A DNA stretch of 64,000 nucleotides from Streptomyces mashuensis (GCF_014654785.1 NZ_BNBD01000005.1:1-64000); one strand, 5' to 3'; shown: positions 41,440 to 50,780, numbered from the stretch's first letter. Notes: generated from the sequence alone by a model not told the origin. Made by a program: numbers and translations.

Positions 41440-42360
41440 TCAGTTGTCCGCTGTGCGGCGGCGCGTCTTGACCACCAGCACCGTGCCGGCCGCGAGGGCC
41501 GCCGCGCTGCCGCCGACGATCCACGGCGTGGCGGAGCCCGCGCCGGTGGTCGCCAGGGCGCCGTTGCTGCCCTGGGCGACGGTGCCGCCGGTGCCCGTAC
41601 CCGTGCCCGTACCCGTGCCCGTTCCGGTGCCGGTGGTGGCGGACGCCGACGCGGACGCGGATGCCGACACGGACGGCGATGCCGACGCCGTCGCCGAGGC
41701 CGACGGCGATGCCGTGGGCTTGGCCGAGGTCGAGGCGGTGGGGGAGGGCGACGTCGAGTGCGTGGGGCTCGGCGACTGCGACGTGGTGGTGGTCGGCGAA
41801 GGCGAGTTGCCCGTGGGCTTCGACACCACCTCGAGCCGCTTCAGCCGGTTCACCTCCGTCCCCGAGATGTCGATGAGGACGTTCGCCTTGCCCTTGGGGA
41901 AGTCGGACGTCAGCTTGGTGCGGAGTTCGATGGTCCGGACCTCGTCCTTGTCCATCGGGTCACCCTTGAGGGTGCCGATGACGACCGAGCCGTGGCGCGG
42001 GTCCATCAGGTCCTTCCAGGTGCCGTCCTTCTGCTTCACCTCCAGCTGGTGCTTGTTGTCGGCCTTGGGGTCGGTCTTCCCCAGGCTGTTGAGCAGGAAG
42101 GTGGTCTGGAAGGGGTCGATGCGCTCGCCGCCTCTGTTGTCCACGACGAACGTGAAGTACGCCCAGTCGCCCCCGGCCACCAGTTCCTTGGGGTACTCCT
42201 TGACTCTGATCGTTGCTTCGCGCGGCGCCTCCTTCTTCTCCGAAGTCTGCGTCTGCGTCGTTCCGGCCGGCTGCTCCGCAGCCGCAGCCGGCACCGCCAG
42301 CAGTGCCGCCGGTGCGATGACGGCCGTTGCCACGGCCGTCGCTATGCGGGACACGTTCAT
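41440..42360 (-). CDS. LAxTG surface protein (sortase substrate)
   Basis: This 306-aa protein has a signal peptide (ATAVATAVIAPAALLAVPAAAA). A beta-rich domain of about 140 residues follows (REATIRVKEYPKELVAGGDWAYFTFVVDNRGG). Next is a Ser/Pro/Thr-rich wall-spanning linker ending in a (Gly-Thr)n repeat. The C-terminal sorting signal is LATTG at about 269, a hydrophobic helix and KTRRRTADN. LAxTG is the class E sortase motif in Streptomyces, so it is probably anchored to peptidoglycan. The GT repeat is encoded by GTACCC/GTGCCC hexamers around 41590-41640 that could slip. Confidence 0.87.
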   Translation of the reverse strand: MNVSRIATAVATAVIAPAALLAVPAAAAEQPAGTTQTQTSEKKEAPREATIRVKEYPKELVAGGDWAYFTFVVDNRGGERIDPFQTTFLLNSLGKTDPKADNKHQLEVKQKDGTWKDLMDPRHGSVVIGTLKGDPMDKDEVRTIELRTKLTSDFPKGKANVLIDISGTEVNRLKRLEVVSKPTGNSPSPTTTTSQSPSPTHSTSPSPTASTSAKPTASPSASATASASPSVSASASASASATTGTGTGTGTGTGTGTGGTVAQGSNGALATTGAGSATPWIVGGSAAALAAGTVLVVKTRRRTADN

Positions 42361-42379
42361 GAGACAAACCCCCCGATCG

Positions 42380-45300
42380 TCAGATGGTGTGCCCCACCGT
42401 ATCGGGACACTCCAGTACCTCCCGCACCACCTCGTGCCATCCCCGCGCCCAACCCGCCTCGTACGCCGCCTCGTACCCGTCCTTCCCCAGCGCCTCCCGT
42501 GCCCCCGACGTCACCCGGTCCACGTCGCCCCGCTCGGCCGCCGGCAGCGGGGCGCCCGCTGCCGCGCGGGCTGCGGCGGCCGCGCCCAGGAGTGCTGCCG
42601 CGCGGGACGGGTGGCCCGCAAGAAGCGTGGTGGCGGCCAGGCCCTCCAGGGGGAGGGCCATGCCGCGGGGGTCGCCCAGGGCGTGGGCGGCGCGGAGGGC
42701 CTCGTGGTGGTGGGCGTACGCGGACGTGACGTCGCCGCGGAGTTCGGCGATGAAGCCCAGTTCGGCGAGGACCAGCGCGTTGCCGCCCTCCTCCGACACC
42801 TCGCGGTACCAGTCGTGGATGCGCCGCAGCAGCGGCTCCGCGGCCGCCGGGGCGCCCTGGCGGCGCAGGGTGAGGGCCAGGCCCAGTTCGGCGTGCACCT
42901 CACCGAACTTGAAGCCCTGCTCCGCCGCGTCGCGCCGGGCCCGTTCGTGCAGCTCACGGGCGCGGTCGTGGTCGCCGGTGAGGAGGGCCACCCGGCCGAG
43001 GCGGGACCGTGTGAACACCCGCTCGGGGCCCAGGTCCAGTTCCTCCGCGTGGGCGAGGGCCGTGGTCAGCAGCCGCCCGGCCTCCGCGTAGTCGCCGCGT
43101 ATTTCCGCCAGCTGGGCCAGCGCTCCCACGCTCTGGAGCTCTCCCCAGCGGTCGCCCAGGTCGCGGAAGAGCGCCGCGCTGCGTTCCCCGTCGCGCCGTT
43201 GTGCCGCCGCGTCGCCCCGCAGCAGTGCCGTCAGCGACCGCAGGCCGAGGACCGCGGCCGTGCCCCAGCGGTCGCCCGCCGCCTCGAAGCCTGCCAGGGC
43301 CCGTGCGGCCAGCGCCTCCGCCGCCGCCGGCTCGCCCGTGTGGAAGAGGGCGTACGCGTGGAACCACTCCGCCTCGGCGGCGCCCTCCGCCGGCCGTACG
43401 AGGGGCACGCGCTGCCCCGTCAGCAGCGCGAAGCCGCCGTGCAGGGCCCGGACGTCGTCCGTCGCCCCCGGCAGGGACAGGGCCGCTTCCGCGCGCCTCC
43501 GCGCCTCGTTCAGGCGCCCCCGCAGCAGCCAGTACCACGACAGCGCCGCCACCAGGCGGGCCGCCGAGGCGCCGTCGCCCAGGTCGGCCGCCGTGTCCAG
43601 CGCCGCCCGCAGGTTGGCGCCGTCGGTGTCCAGGCGCCGCAGCCACTCGCCCTGCCGCGGGCCGCGGAGCCCGGGGCGGGCCTCCTCGGCCAGCGCCGTG
43701 TAGTGCCGCAGGTGACGGGCGCGTACGGCGGCCGGGTCCTCCGCCTCGCGCAGGCGCTCCGCGGCGTACGCGGCCACCGACTCCAGGAGCCGGTACCGCG
43801 TCCCGTACGGGCCGTCGGGCACGGCCACCACCAGCGACCGGTCGACCAGCCGGGCCAGCAGCTCCACCACGTCCTCGCGCGCCACGCCCTCGCCGGCGCA
43901 CACCGCCTCGGCCGCCGCCGTCGAGCAGCCGTCGGCGTGCACGGACAGGCGGCGCAGCACGATGCGCTCCGGCGCGGGCAGCAGCTCCCAGCTCCAGTCG
44001 ATGACGGCGCGCAGCGTCTGCTGCCGCTCCGGTACGCCGCGCCGGCCGCCGCCCAGCAGCCGGAACCGGTCGTCGAGCCGCCCGGCCAGCTCGTGCACGC
44101 CCAGCGCGCGCACGCGCGTGGCGGCGAGTTCCAGGGCCAGCGGCAGCCCGTCCAGGCGGCGGCAGATCTCCTCGACGGCCCCGCGCGTGTGCCCGTCCAG
44201 GGCGAAGCCGGGCGCGGCGGCCGCGGCCCGCGCCGCGAACAGCCGTACCGCGTCGTCCTGCGGCAGCGGCTCCACCACGCGTACGGTCTCGGCGGCCGGG
44301 CCCAGGGGTTCGCGGCTGGTCGCCAGGACGCGCAGGCCCGGCGCGGTGCGCAGGAGCAGCGCGACGAGGCGGGCGGCGGCGTCGGCTGCCTGTTCGCAGT
44401 TGTCGAGGACGAGCAGTGCCCGCCGGCCGCGCAGGGCGGCCGCCAGGCGTTCCGCGGCGCCGGTCGTGCCGTCGTCCCGTACGCCCAGGGCGCCGGCGAG
44501 CACTTCGGCGAGGCTGTCCGTGCCGCCGGGGCCCTCGTGGCGTCCGGCCGGTTCGACGAACCACACGCCGTCGGGGCAGTCGGCCGCGTACCGCTCCGCG
44601 AAGCGGGCCGCCGCCTCGACCGCGAGCGCGGTCTTGCCGACGCCGCCGGGCCCGGTGAGCGTCACGAGCCGTACGCCCGCCAGCAGCGCGGCCGTCTCCG
44701 CGACGGCCGCCTCCCGGCCCACGAGGCCGGTGAGGGGCGCGGGGAGGTGGGCGCGGGGCCGGTCCTGGACGGTGGCCCCCGGTTCCAGGTCCTGGGTGAG
44801 GATCCGCTGGTGCAGCGCGGCCAGTTCGGGGCCCGGGTCGAGGCCGAGCTCGTCGGCGAGACGGTTGCGCAGGTCCGCGTACGAGGCCAGGGCCTCGCTC
44901 TGCCGTCCCGCGCCGTACAGCGCCCGCAGCTGGAGGCCGCGCAGTCGCTCGCGCAGCGGGTGCCGGGCCACCAGTTCGCCCAGTTCGGCGCAGAGGACGG
45001 GGTGTTCGCCGAGTTCCAGACGGGCCTCGGCCCGGTCCTCCAGTGCCGTCAGCCGCAGTTCCTCCAGCCCGAGCGCGGCCGTGCGCACCAGGGGGTACGA
45101 CGCGGCGTACCCGTCGTACGCGGGGCCGCGCCACAGCGCGAGTGCTTCCGTCAGCCGGTCCGCGCGCTCGCGCGCCGTGCCGGAGCCGTCCCGCGCCCGT
45201 TCCAGCAGCGTGCGGAAGCGGTCCGCGTCCGTCTCGCCGGGCTCAAGGCGCAGCCGGTAGCCGGGCGGGCGGCGTTCCACGCGGTCACGGCCGAGGGCGC

Positions 45301-45514
45301 GGCGCAGCTGCGAGACCTTGCCCTGGAGGGCGTTGGCGGGGTGCCGGGGCAGGTCCTCGCCCCACAAGGCGTCCAGCAGGCGGCCGGCGGAGACCGTCCG
45401 TCCCTCGTGTGCGAGCAGCAGGGCGAGCAGGGCGCGGGCCTTCGCCTCGCCCACCACGACCGGTTCCCCCGCCTCGTCCCACACGGTCGGCGGGCCGAGC
45501 ACCCCGAACAGCAT
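42380..45514 (-). CDS. SARP-family regulator (AfsR-like, BTAD + NB-ARC + TPR)
   Basis: This 1044-aa transcription factor has an OmpR-like winged helix (1-95, GRTVSAGRLLDALWGEDLPRHP, LQGKVSQLRRAL). A BTAD domain follows (about 100-245, ending LDPGPELAALHQRIL). The NB-ARC/STAND ATPase has Walker A TGPGGVGKTAL and Walker B ALLVLDNCEQ, with TSREPLG. A C-terminal TPR-like helical region of about 350 residues completes it. Large SARPs activate antibiotic or developmental genes, with ATP and ligand controlling activity. It is divergent from an SDR with 82 bp between starts, the nearest likely target. No biosynthetic cluster is in the window. Confidence 0.95.
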   Translation of the reverse strand: MLFGVLGPPTVWDEAGEPVVVGEAKARALLALLLAHEGRTVSAGRLLDALWGEDLPRHPANALQGKVSQLRRALGRDRVERRPPGYRLRLEPGETDADRFRTLLERARDGSGTARERADRLTEALALWRGPAYDGYAASYPLVRTAALGLEELRLTALEDRAEARLELGEHPVLCAELGELVARHPLRERLRGLQLRALYGAGRQSEALASYADLRNRLADELGLDPGPELAALHQRILTQDLEPGATVQDRPRAHLPAPLTGLVGREAAVAETAALLAGVRLVTLTGPGGVGKTALAVEAAARFAERYAADCPDGVWFVEPAGRHEGPGGTDSLAEVLAGALGVRDDGTTGAAERLAAALRGRRALLVLDNCEQAADAAARLVALLLRTAPGLRVLATSREPLGPAAETVRVVEPLPQDDAVRLFAARAAAAAPGFALDGHTRGAVEEICRRLDGLPLALELAATRVRALGVHELAGRLDDRFRLLGGGRRGVPERQQTLRAVIDWSWELLPAPERIVLRRLSVHADGCSTAAAEAVCAGEGVAREDVVELLARLVDRSLVVAVPDGPYGTRYRLLESVAAYAAERLREAEDPAAVRARHLRHYTALAEEARPGLRGPRQGEWLRRLDTDGANLRAALDTAADLGDGASAARLVAALSWYWLLRGRLNEARRRAEAALSLPGATDDVRALHGGFALLTGQRVPLVRPAEGAAEAEWFHAYALFHTGEPAAAEALAARALAGFEAAGDRWGTAAVLGLRSLTALLRGDAAAQRRDGERSAALFRDLGDRWGELQSVGALAQLAEIRGDYAEAGRLLTTALAHAEELDLGPERVFTRSRLGRVALLTGDHDRARELHERARRDAAEQGFKFGEVHAELGLALTLRRQGAPAAAEPLLRRIHDWYREVSEEGGNALVLAELGFIAELRGDVTSAYAHHHEALRAAHALGDPRGMALPLEGLAATTLLAGHPSRAAALLGAAAAARAAAGAPLPAAERGDVDRVTSGAREALGKDGYEAAYEAGWARGWHEVVREVLECPDTVGHTI

Positions 45515-45596
45515 GCGCCGACCCTAACCCCGCGCCTGCCGCCCACCGGCAGCGGACCGACAGGAAACCAACAGCGGCCGCCGCAAAGGTAGGAGC

Positions 45597-46412
45597 ATGA
45601 ACAGCAACGAGCAGCAGAACAAGCAGAACAACGAGCAGAACGCGCAGCAGTACGCGGGCAAGAAGGCCGTCGTCATCGGCGGCACCATCGGCATGGGTCT
45701 CGCCATCGCCCGGCGCCTGGTCGCCGGGGGCGCCGAGGTGCTGCTGACCGGCCGCAACGAGAAGAACCTGGCCGCCGCTCAGGCCGAGTTCGGCCCGGCC
45801 GTGCACGTCGTGCGGTCCGACGCGGCCGACATGGGCGACATCGCCGCCCTGGGCGGGACGGTCGGGAAGGTCCTCGGCCACGTCGACCACCTCTTCGTCA
45901 ACGCGGGCGTCTCCGAGCTGGGGCCGGTCTCCGAGGTGACCGAGGAGTCGTACGACTTCCAGTTCTCGGTGAACACGAAGGGCGCGTTCTTCACGGTGCA
46001 GCGCCTGCTGCCGCTGCTGCGCGAGGGCGGGTCGATCGTGTTCACCACGTCCGTGGCGGACGTCATGGGCTACCCGGGGATGGCGGTCTACTCGGGCACC
46101 AAGGCGGCGCTGTGGTCGTTCGCCCAGGTGCTGGCGTCCGAGCTGGTGGGCCGTGGCATCCGGGTGAACGCGGTGAGCCCCGGCTTCATCGACACCCCGA
46201 CGATGGGCGTGGCGGGCCTGTCGCCGGAGGAGCAGGACCACTTCCGGGCGATCGGGGACGCCACCACGCCGATGCGCCGGCACGGCTCGGCGGACGAGGT
46301 GGCGCGGGCGGCGCTGTTCCTCGCCGTCGACGCGACGTTCACCACCGGGGTGAAGCTCGCGGTCGACGGCGGTCTGGCACAGCACGTGATGGTCCCGGCG
46401 GAGGCCGCCTAG
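45597..46412 (+). CDS. Short-chain dehydrogenase/reductase
   Basis: This 271-aa SDR has a Gln/Asn-rich N-terminal tail (first 18 residues). It has the nucleotide loop [17 protein letters not shown], the NAG motif FVNAGVSEL, catalytic Ser in VFTTSVAD, YxxxK in VYSGTKAAL and PGFIDTP. The glycine pattern GGTIGMG and arginine in TGRNEKN indicate NADPH use. It is divergent from the SARP gene and may be its target. The substrate is unknown. Confidence 0.92.
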   Translation: MNSNEQQNKQNNEQNAQQYAGKKAVVIGGTIGMGLAIARRLVAGGAEVLLTGRNEKNLAAAQAEFGPAVHVVRSDAADMGDIAALGGTVGKVLGHVDHLFVNAGVSELGPVSEVTEESYDFQFSVNTKGAFFTVQRLLPLLREGGSIVFTTSVADVMGYPGMAVYSGTKAALWSFAQVLASELVGRGIRVNAVSPGFIDTPTMGVAGLSPEEQDHFRAIGDATTPMRRHGSADEVARAALFLAVDATFTTGVKLAVDGGLAQHVMVPAEAA

Positions 46413-46428
46413 ACCCGGGGAGCCCCGT

Positions 46429-47025
46429 TCACTTGCCGTAAGGGCGCACCGCGCGGGCCTCGCGGAGCGACACGGCCCACCAGGTGAGCTGGTCGAGCAT
46501 CGTCTTGGCGGCGTTCGCGGCGGTCTGGCCGGCCTCCTCGTCGTGGTGGCGGCCCGTCTCGTCGAACTGGCCCCAGGGGCTGTGGAAGCTGACCGTCTCG
46601 CGGATGGTCACGGCGTGCAGCTCGGCGAAGACGGGGCGCAAGTGCTCGACGGAGCGCAGGCCGCCGGAGAGGCCGCCGTACGAGACGAACGCGACGGGCT
46701 TGGCCTGCCACTGGGTGTAGTGCCAGTCGATGAGGTTCTTCAGGGGCGCCGGGTAGCTGTGGTTGTACTCGGGCGTGATGACGATGAAGGCGTCGGCCTC
46801 GGCCAGCCGCGGCGTGACCTTGGCGAGTTCGGCGGCGGCCTCGGGGGAGGGGTCGTTGCTGAGCTGGACCGGCAGCGGGTGGTCGGCGAGGTCGATGACG
46901 TCGACGTCCATCTCGGGGCGCTGCGCGGTCTGGGCGGCGAGCCACTGGGCGACCGTCGTGCCGAAGCGGCCCTCGCGGGTGGAGGAGACGATGACGGCGA
47001 GGCGGTAGGGCGTGGTCTCGGGCAT
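46429..47025 (-). CDS. NADPH-dependent FMN reductase (SoxR-type regulon candidate)
   Basis: This 198-aa flavodoxin-like reductase has the FMN phosphate loop VIVSSTREGRFGTTVA, ITPEYNHSYPAPLKNLIDW and SYGGLSGGLRSVEHLRPV. It reduces FMN, quinones or azo compounds with NADPH. The ATG at 47025 (MPETTPY) is used. A perfect 18-bp palindrome of SoxR type lies 118 bp upstream, so induction by redox-active compounds is likely; an FMN reductase is a known SoxR target in S. coelicolor. Confidence 0.9.
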   Translation of the reverse strand: MPETTPYRLAVIVSSTREGRFGTTVAQWLAAQTAQRPEMDVDVIDLADHPLPVQLSNDPSPEAAAELAKVTPRLAEADAFIVITPEYNHSYPAPLKNLIDWHYTQWQAKPVAFVSYGGLSGGLRSVEHLRPVFAELHAVTIRETVSFHSPWGQFDETGRHHDEEAGQTAANAAKTMLDQLTWWAVSLREARAVRPYGK

Positions 47026-47142
47026 GGCGGTGGCCTTCCAAGTGGTCGCGGGCGTGCGGGAGGTGGGGGTGTGGGCGCGGTGCTCCCCGGGGGTTCGTTC
47101 GCCGCCCGGGGAGCACCGGTTCGCTTGGTGAAGAGCCTCGTT

Positions 47143-47160
47143 CCTCAACCATGGTTGAGG
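47143..47160 (-). promoter_or_regulatory. SoxR-type operator
   Basis: CCTCAACCATGGTTGAGG is a perfect 18-bp palindrome. On the minus strand it is preceded by TTGACC, overlapping it as the -35 element does in MerR-family promoters. The CCTCAA...TTGAGG arms are the SoxR consensus. It lies in the 5' region of the FMN reductase gene. The matching -10 is weak (GAGGCT at 19 bp). Confidence 0.8.
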
Positions 47161-47224
47161 TCAAGCGGCGTCCGGTGAACCGTGACCCACGTCTCAACGC
47201 CTCCCTTGCGCGCCCTTCAGGGCC

Positions 47225-48466
47225 TCAGAAGAGGTCCGGGCACCACGGCCGCCGGGCCGTGCGCAGCAGCAGGTCGGCCCGGGCGGCGGCACCCGGCCGC
47301 TTCTCCTCCACGCGGCCCAGCGCGGCCAGCCGGGCGGCGGACTCGTCGCCCAGGGAGAGCGAGCCGAGGGCGTCGACGGTCAGCGTGAGGTCGGCCGGGC
47401 GGGCGGTGGGCGCGCAGTGGGCGCCGTCCGGGCCGGCGTCCAGCAGGAAGCGCCCGCCGGCCAGGCCCAGGGGGTCGGTGACGTCGAGGACGAGGCTGCC
47501 CTCGGTGGCGTACGTACGGGCGGCGAGCAGCGCCGGTACGTCCAGGGGGCGCAGCCACAGGTAGTCGCCCTGCGTGACGACGCGGGCGGCGCGCGGGTCG
47601 GGCAGCAGCAGCGGCAGCAGGTCGTCGGGGGCGCGCATGCCGGAGGTGAAGCGCGTCAGCCAGTCGACCGACAGGAGGTAGTGCCACAGGGCCCGTTCGG
47701 CCTGCACGTCGACGGCGAGCAGGTCGCTGACGGCGGCGGAGCAGCGGGGCTGCTTGCTCTCCCACGTGGAGTCGACGCTGTAGGTCAGCAGGCCGTCGAC
47801 GCTGCCGGCGGCGGAGCGGTAGAGGACGGTGAACCGTTCCCGGCGCGGGCTCGTGGTGTCCGTCAGTTCGCCGGTGGCGAAGGCCCACCAGCGCGTGCTG
47901 CGGTCGATGACGCCGTGCCGCTGGGCGCGGACCCGTTCGTGCAGGCCGGGGCCGAGCTCGCGGACGTCCGCGTCGTCGGCGAAGTCCAGCCGGCCGCCGT
48001 CGCCGGGGCCCGCGTGGCGGCGGCCGAGGCCGGCGCGGGCGATGTCCACCTCCCACTCGGTGGCCGAGGTGGCGGGGCCGAAGCCGTAGCGGCCGTAGAT
48101 GGGGTACTCGGCGGCGATGAGGGTGGCGGCGGTGTCGCCGCGCTCCTTGGCGGCCAGCAGGTCCTGCCCGATCATGCCGGAGAGCAGGCCGCGGCGGCGG
48201 TGCGTGGGCGAGACGGTGACGGCGCTGATGGCGTCGGCGGTGATGCTCGCGCCGCCCGGGACGGTCAGTTGCTGGGAGAAGCTGCGCAGGGTGGCGACGC
48301 AGCGGCCGGCGTCGAAGGCCCCGAGCGTCCGGTCCAGGTCCATGCCCGGCCGGCGTATCTCGACGTCTTCCTTCGTGACCGGCGAGGGGATGAGGAAACC
48401 GGTGCGCACCGCGCGCATCCAGTTGGGGACGTCGGGCTCTTCGACCGTGCGGATCTGGGCGCTCAT
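47225..48466 (-). CDS. Eis-family multi-acetylating GNAT
   Basis: This 413-aa protein is of the Eis type. The N-terminal GNAT has VTVSPTHRRRGLLSGMIGQDLLAAKERGD and YPIYGRYGFGPAT. A central GNAT-like domain follows, and then a C-terminal SCP2-like domain ends in Phe (PDLF), whose carboxylate is the catalytic base in Eis. In mycobacteria Eis acetylates aminoglycosides and peptides at several amines. The start ATG is at 48466, only 6 bp from a -10-like TAGCGT, so the transcript is probably leaderless. Confidence 0.9.
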   Translation of the reverse strand: MSAQIRTVEEPDVPNWMRAVRTGFLIPSPVTKEDVEIRRPGMDLDRTLGAFDAGRCVATLRSFSQQLTVPGGASITADAISAVTVSPTHRRRGLLSGMIGQDLLAAKERGDTAATLIAAEYPIYGRYGFGPATSATEWEVDIARAGLGRRHAGPGDGGRLDFADDADVRELGPGLHERVRAQRHGVIDRSTRWWAFATGELTDTTSPRRERFTVLYRSAAGSVDGLLTYSVDSTWESKQPRCSAAVSDLLAVDVQAERALWHYLLSVDWLTRFTSGMRAPDDLLPLLLPDPRAARVVTQGDYLWLRPLDVPALLAARTYATEGSLVLDVTDPLGLAGGRFLLDAGPDGAHCAPTARPADLTLTVDALGSLSLGDESAARLAALGRVEEKRPGAAARADLLLRTARRPWCPDLF

Positions 48467-48472
48467 AAAGAA

Positions 48473-48510
48473 ACGCTAGAGGCCGCCCCGCGCCGCGCGC
48501 ACGCGTTTTT
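48473..48510 (-). promoter_or_regulatory. Candidate leaderless promoter of the Eis-type gene with A-tract
   Basis: On the minus strand, AAAAA (48510-48506) stands 3 bp before GTGCGC (48502-48497). This is followed by an 18-bp spacer, TAGCGT (48478-48473) and the ATG six bases later. An A/T-rich element just upstream of the -35 is the mark of WhiB7-dependent promoters such as mycobacterial eis. The -35 hexamer itself is a poor match. Confidence 0.45.
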
Positions 48511-48573
48511 CGTACGGCCGTCAGCAAGGCGGAACACGGTCTTCCAGCGGGTGTGGCCCCGGAGGCACCCGCG

Positions 48574-49197
48574 TCACGAGAGGAGGTCGTCGACCTGTGC
48601 CTCCCCCTCGCGGTACCTGCGGGCGATCTCCGCACTGCAGTCGTCGGCCGTGCGCTGCACCCGCTGCCGCCGGAACGACACCTGCCGCTCGTACGCCGCC
48701 AGCCGGCCCAGCCCCTCCTGGAGCTCCTGGTCGGTACGGGCACCCAGATCGGACAGGCGCACCTCGCCCAGCATGTCGTCGGCCAGCCGGCGGTACTCCT
48801 CGCTGCGCGGCGTCCGCAACGTCACGTGCCGCGCCGACGAACGGTGCGCGGAGGGGCCGTCGGCGAGGATCTCCGTCAGGCGCTCGACCAGCAGCCGCTC
48901 CACCGCCGGCGCGCCGGGCGCCGTCCGGCGCGCCAGCTCGGCCCGCAGGATGTCGATCCGGCCCTGCAGCAGCCGGCGCACATAGCTCAGGTCCGCCTCC
49001 TCGCGCTGCGCCTCGCGGCGCATCGCGCGCAGCTCCGCCAGGCGCAGCTCCGGCAGCCGGCGGCCGGGGACGTCCGCCAGGGGCCCGGAGCGCTGGCTCG
49101 GGGGTCTGGCGTGCAAGCTGTCCACTGCCTTGAGGTCCTTGAGGTTCTTGAGCTCGGGCAGTGCCGTGCCGGATGCGTCCTCGGTGGGTGTGGTCAT
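48574..49197 (-). CDS. rsiG: RsiG, c-di-GMP-responsive anti-sigma factor of WhiG
   Basis: This 207-aa all-helical protein contains two exact copies of the c-di-GMP signature E-x3-S-x2-R-x3-Q-x3-D: E67/S71/R74/Q78/D82 and E170/S174/R177/Q181/D185. Two such helices form the coiled coil by which RsiG binds a c-di-GMP dimer and holds the sporulation sigma factor WhiG inactive. The ATG at 49197 starts [10 protein letters not shown]; further upstream the frame is not RsiG-like. It is divergent from dtd. This ties the region to aerial-hypha sporulation control. Confidence 0.95.
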   Translation of the reverse strand: MTTPTEDASGTALPELKNLKDLKAVDSLHARPPSQRSGPLADVPGRRLPELRLAELRAMRREAQREEADLSYVRRLLQGRIDILRAELARRTAPGAPAVERLLVERLTEILADGPSAHRSSARHVTLRTPRSEEYRRLADDMLGEVRLSDLGARTDQELQEGLGRLAAYERQVSFRRQRVQRTADDCSAEIARRYREGEAQVDDLLS

Positions 49198-49332
49198 GCG
49201 GTTCCGTCCCCTCGGGCGGTGTGCGGGTGGACCTTCGGCACCGCCTGCACGCATCGTGCCATTCCGTACGCCCCGGGCGCAGGGCCTCTCCGCCCGAACG
49301 AACCCGTACGGGCGCAGTGCATCATGGTCCGT

Positions 49333-49758
49333 ATGCGTGCGGTGGTGCAGAGAGTGGACGGGGCGCGGGTCGTCGTCGACGGGGAGACCGTCGGGGAGAT
49401 CCTCGGCGAGGGGCTGTGCGTGCTGGTCGGCGTGACGCACGACGACACGCCGCAGCAGGCGGCCCAGCTGGCGCGGAAGCTCTGGTCCCTGCGGGTCCTG
49501 GAGGAAGAGAAGTCCTGCTCGGACGTGGGGGCACCCTTGCTGGTGATCTCGCAGTTCACGCTTTACGGTGACGCGCGGAAGGGGCGCCGCCCCACGTGGA
49601 ACGCGGCGGCGCCGGGGCCGGTGGCCGAGCCGCTCGTCGACGAGGTCGTCGCGCAGCTGCGCGCGCTGGGCGCGCGGGTGGAGACGGGCCGCTTCGGGGC
49701 GGACATGAAGGTGTCGCTGACGAACAACGGCCCGTTCACGGTCCTGCTGGAGGTCTGA
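49333..49758 (+). CDS. dtd: D-aminoacyl-tRNA deacylase
   Basis: This 141-aa enzyme starts MRAVVQRV. It has the catalytic SQFTLYGD motif ([19 protein letters not shown]) and the cross-subunit Gly-Pro motif [11 protein letters not shown] at the C-terminus. It removes D-amino acids mischarged onto tRNA. An ATG nine bases upstream (MVRMRAV) is an alternative start. It converges on ygfZ with 21 bp between stops. Confidence 0.96.
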   Translation: MRAVVQRVDGARVVVDGETVGEILGEGLCVLVGVTHDDTPQQAAQLARKLWSLRVLEEEKSCSDVGAPLLVISQFTLYGDARKGRRPTWNAAAPGPVAEPLVDEVVAQLRALGARVETGRFGADMKVSLTNNGPFTVLLEV

Positions 49759-49779
49759 CCGGTCCTGCCGAGGCCTGCT

Positions 49780-50760
49780 CTACGGCTCGACCACGACCTC
49801 CTGCGCCGCCGCCGTGCCCTCCCCGACCAGCAGCGGGGCGTCCACCGGCACGTTCCGCTTCACCAGCGCCAGCGCGATCGGCCCCAGCTCGTGGTGGCGC
49901 GCCGACGTCGTCACGAAGCCCAGCTGGCGGCCCTCCGGGCCGTCCGACGCCAGGCGGACCGGGGCGCCGTGGGCCGGGAGGGTGACCTCGCTGCCGTCCA
50001 GATGCAGGAAGACCAGGCGGCGCGGCGGCTTCCCCAGGTTGTGGACGCGCGCCACCGTCTCCTGGCCGCGGTAGCAGCCCTTCTGCAGGTGCACCGCCTC
50101 ACCGATCAGGCCCAGCTCGTGCGGGATCGTGCGGTGGTCGGTCTCCAGGCCCAGCCGCGGCCGCCGCGCCTCGACGCGCAGCGCCTCGTACGCCAGGCTG
50201 CCCGCCGCCGGGCCGTGCGCGGCCGCGAAGTCCGGCAGCGCGGCGCGCGGCAGGAACAGGTCGCGGCCGTGCGGCGTCTCGCGGACGACCGCGTCGGCCG
50301 GCGCCTCGGCGATCGAGCCGGCCGGCAGGTGGACGACGGCGTACGCGTCCGTGCGGTCGGCGACCTCCACCCGGTAGAAGAACTTCATGCTCTCCAGGTA
50401 GGCGATCAGCGCGTCCTGCGTGCCGGGCTCGACGTGCGCCCACGTCGTCTCCCCGTCGTCCACCAGGTACAGGAAGTGCTCGACGTGGCCGTGCGGGGAG
50501 AGGATCAGGGCCTGCGCGGCCTGGTGGGGCGGCAGCTCGCTCACGTGCTGGGTGAGGAGCAGGTGCAGCCAGCTCAGCCGTTCGGGGCCGGAGACGGTGA
50601 CGACGCCGCGGTGCGAGAGGTCCACGAAGCCGGACCCGTCCGCGAGGGCGCGCTGCTCGCGGAACGGATCGCCGTAGTGCGCGGCGACGCCTTCGTCCGG
50701 GCCCTCGGCGGGAACGGCGCCGGGCAGCGACAGCAGAGGGCTCTTCGAATGACGCAGCAT
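49780..50760 (-). CDS. ygfZ: Folate-binding protein YgfZ
   Basis: This 326-aa protein is of the GcvT-like fold, with the diagnostic KGCYxGQE motif (HLQKGCYRGQETVARVHNLG). YgfZ supports assembly or repair of iron-sulfur clusters using folate. It starts at ATG 50760 (MLRHSKSPL). It lies 20 bp downstream of nur on the same strand, so the two may be co-transcribed. Confidence 0.93.
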   Translation of the reverse strand: MLRHSKSPLLSLPGAVPAEGPDEGVAAHYGDPFREQRALADGSGFVDLSHRGVVTVSGPERLSWLHLLLTQHVSELPPHQAAQALILSPHGHVEHFLYLVDDGETTWAHVEPGTQDALIAYLESMKFFYRVEVADRTDAYAVVHLPAGSIAEAPADAVVRETPHGRDLFLPRAALPDFAAAHGPAAGSLAYEALRVEARRPRLGLETDHRTIPHELGLIGEAVHLQKGCYRGQETVARVHNLGKPPRRLVFLHLDGSEVTLPAHGAPVRLASDGPEGRQLGFVTTSARHHELGPIALALVKRNVPVDAPLLVGEGTAAAQEVVVEP

Positions 50761-50780
50761 GCGGCAAGCCTACGGCGGCG

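Noticed and set aside
41444..45592. A very long open frame on the plus strand antisense to the SARP gene
   Set aside because: It is low-complexity Arg/Ala/Gly/Gln sequence with no domain and mirrors the third-position GC bias of the real minus-strand gene.
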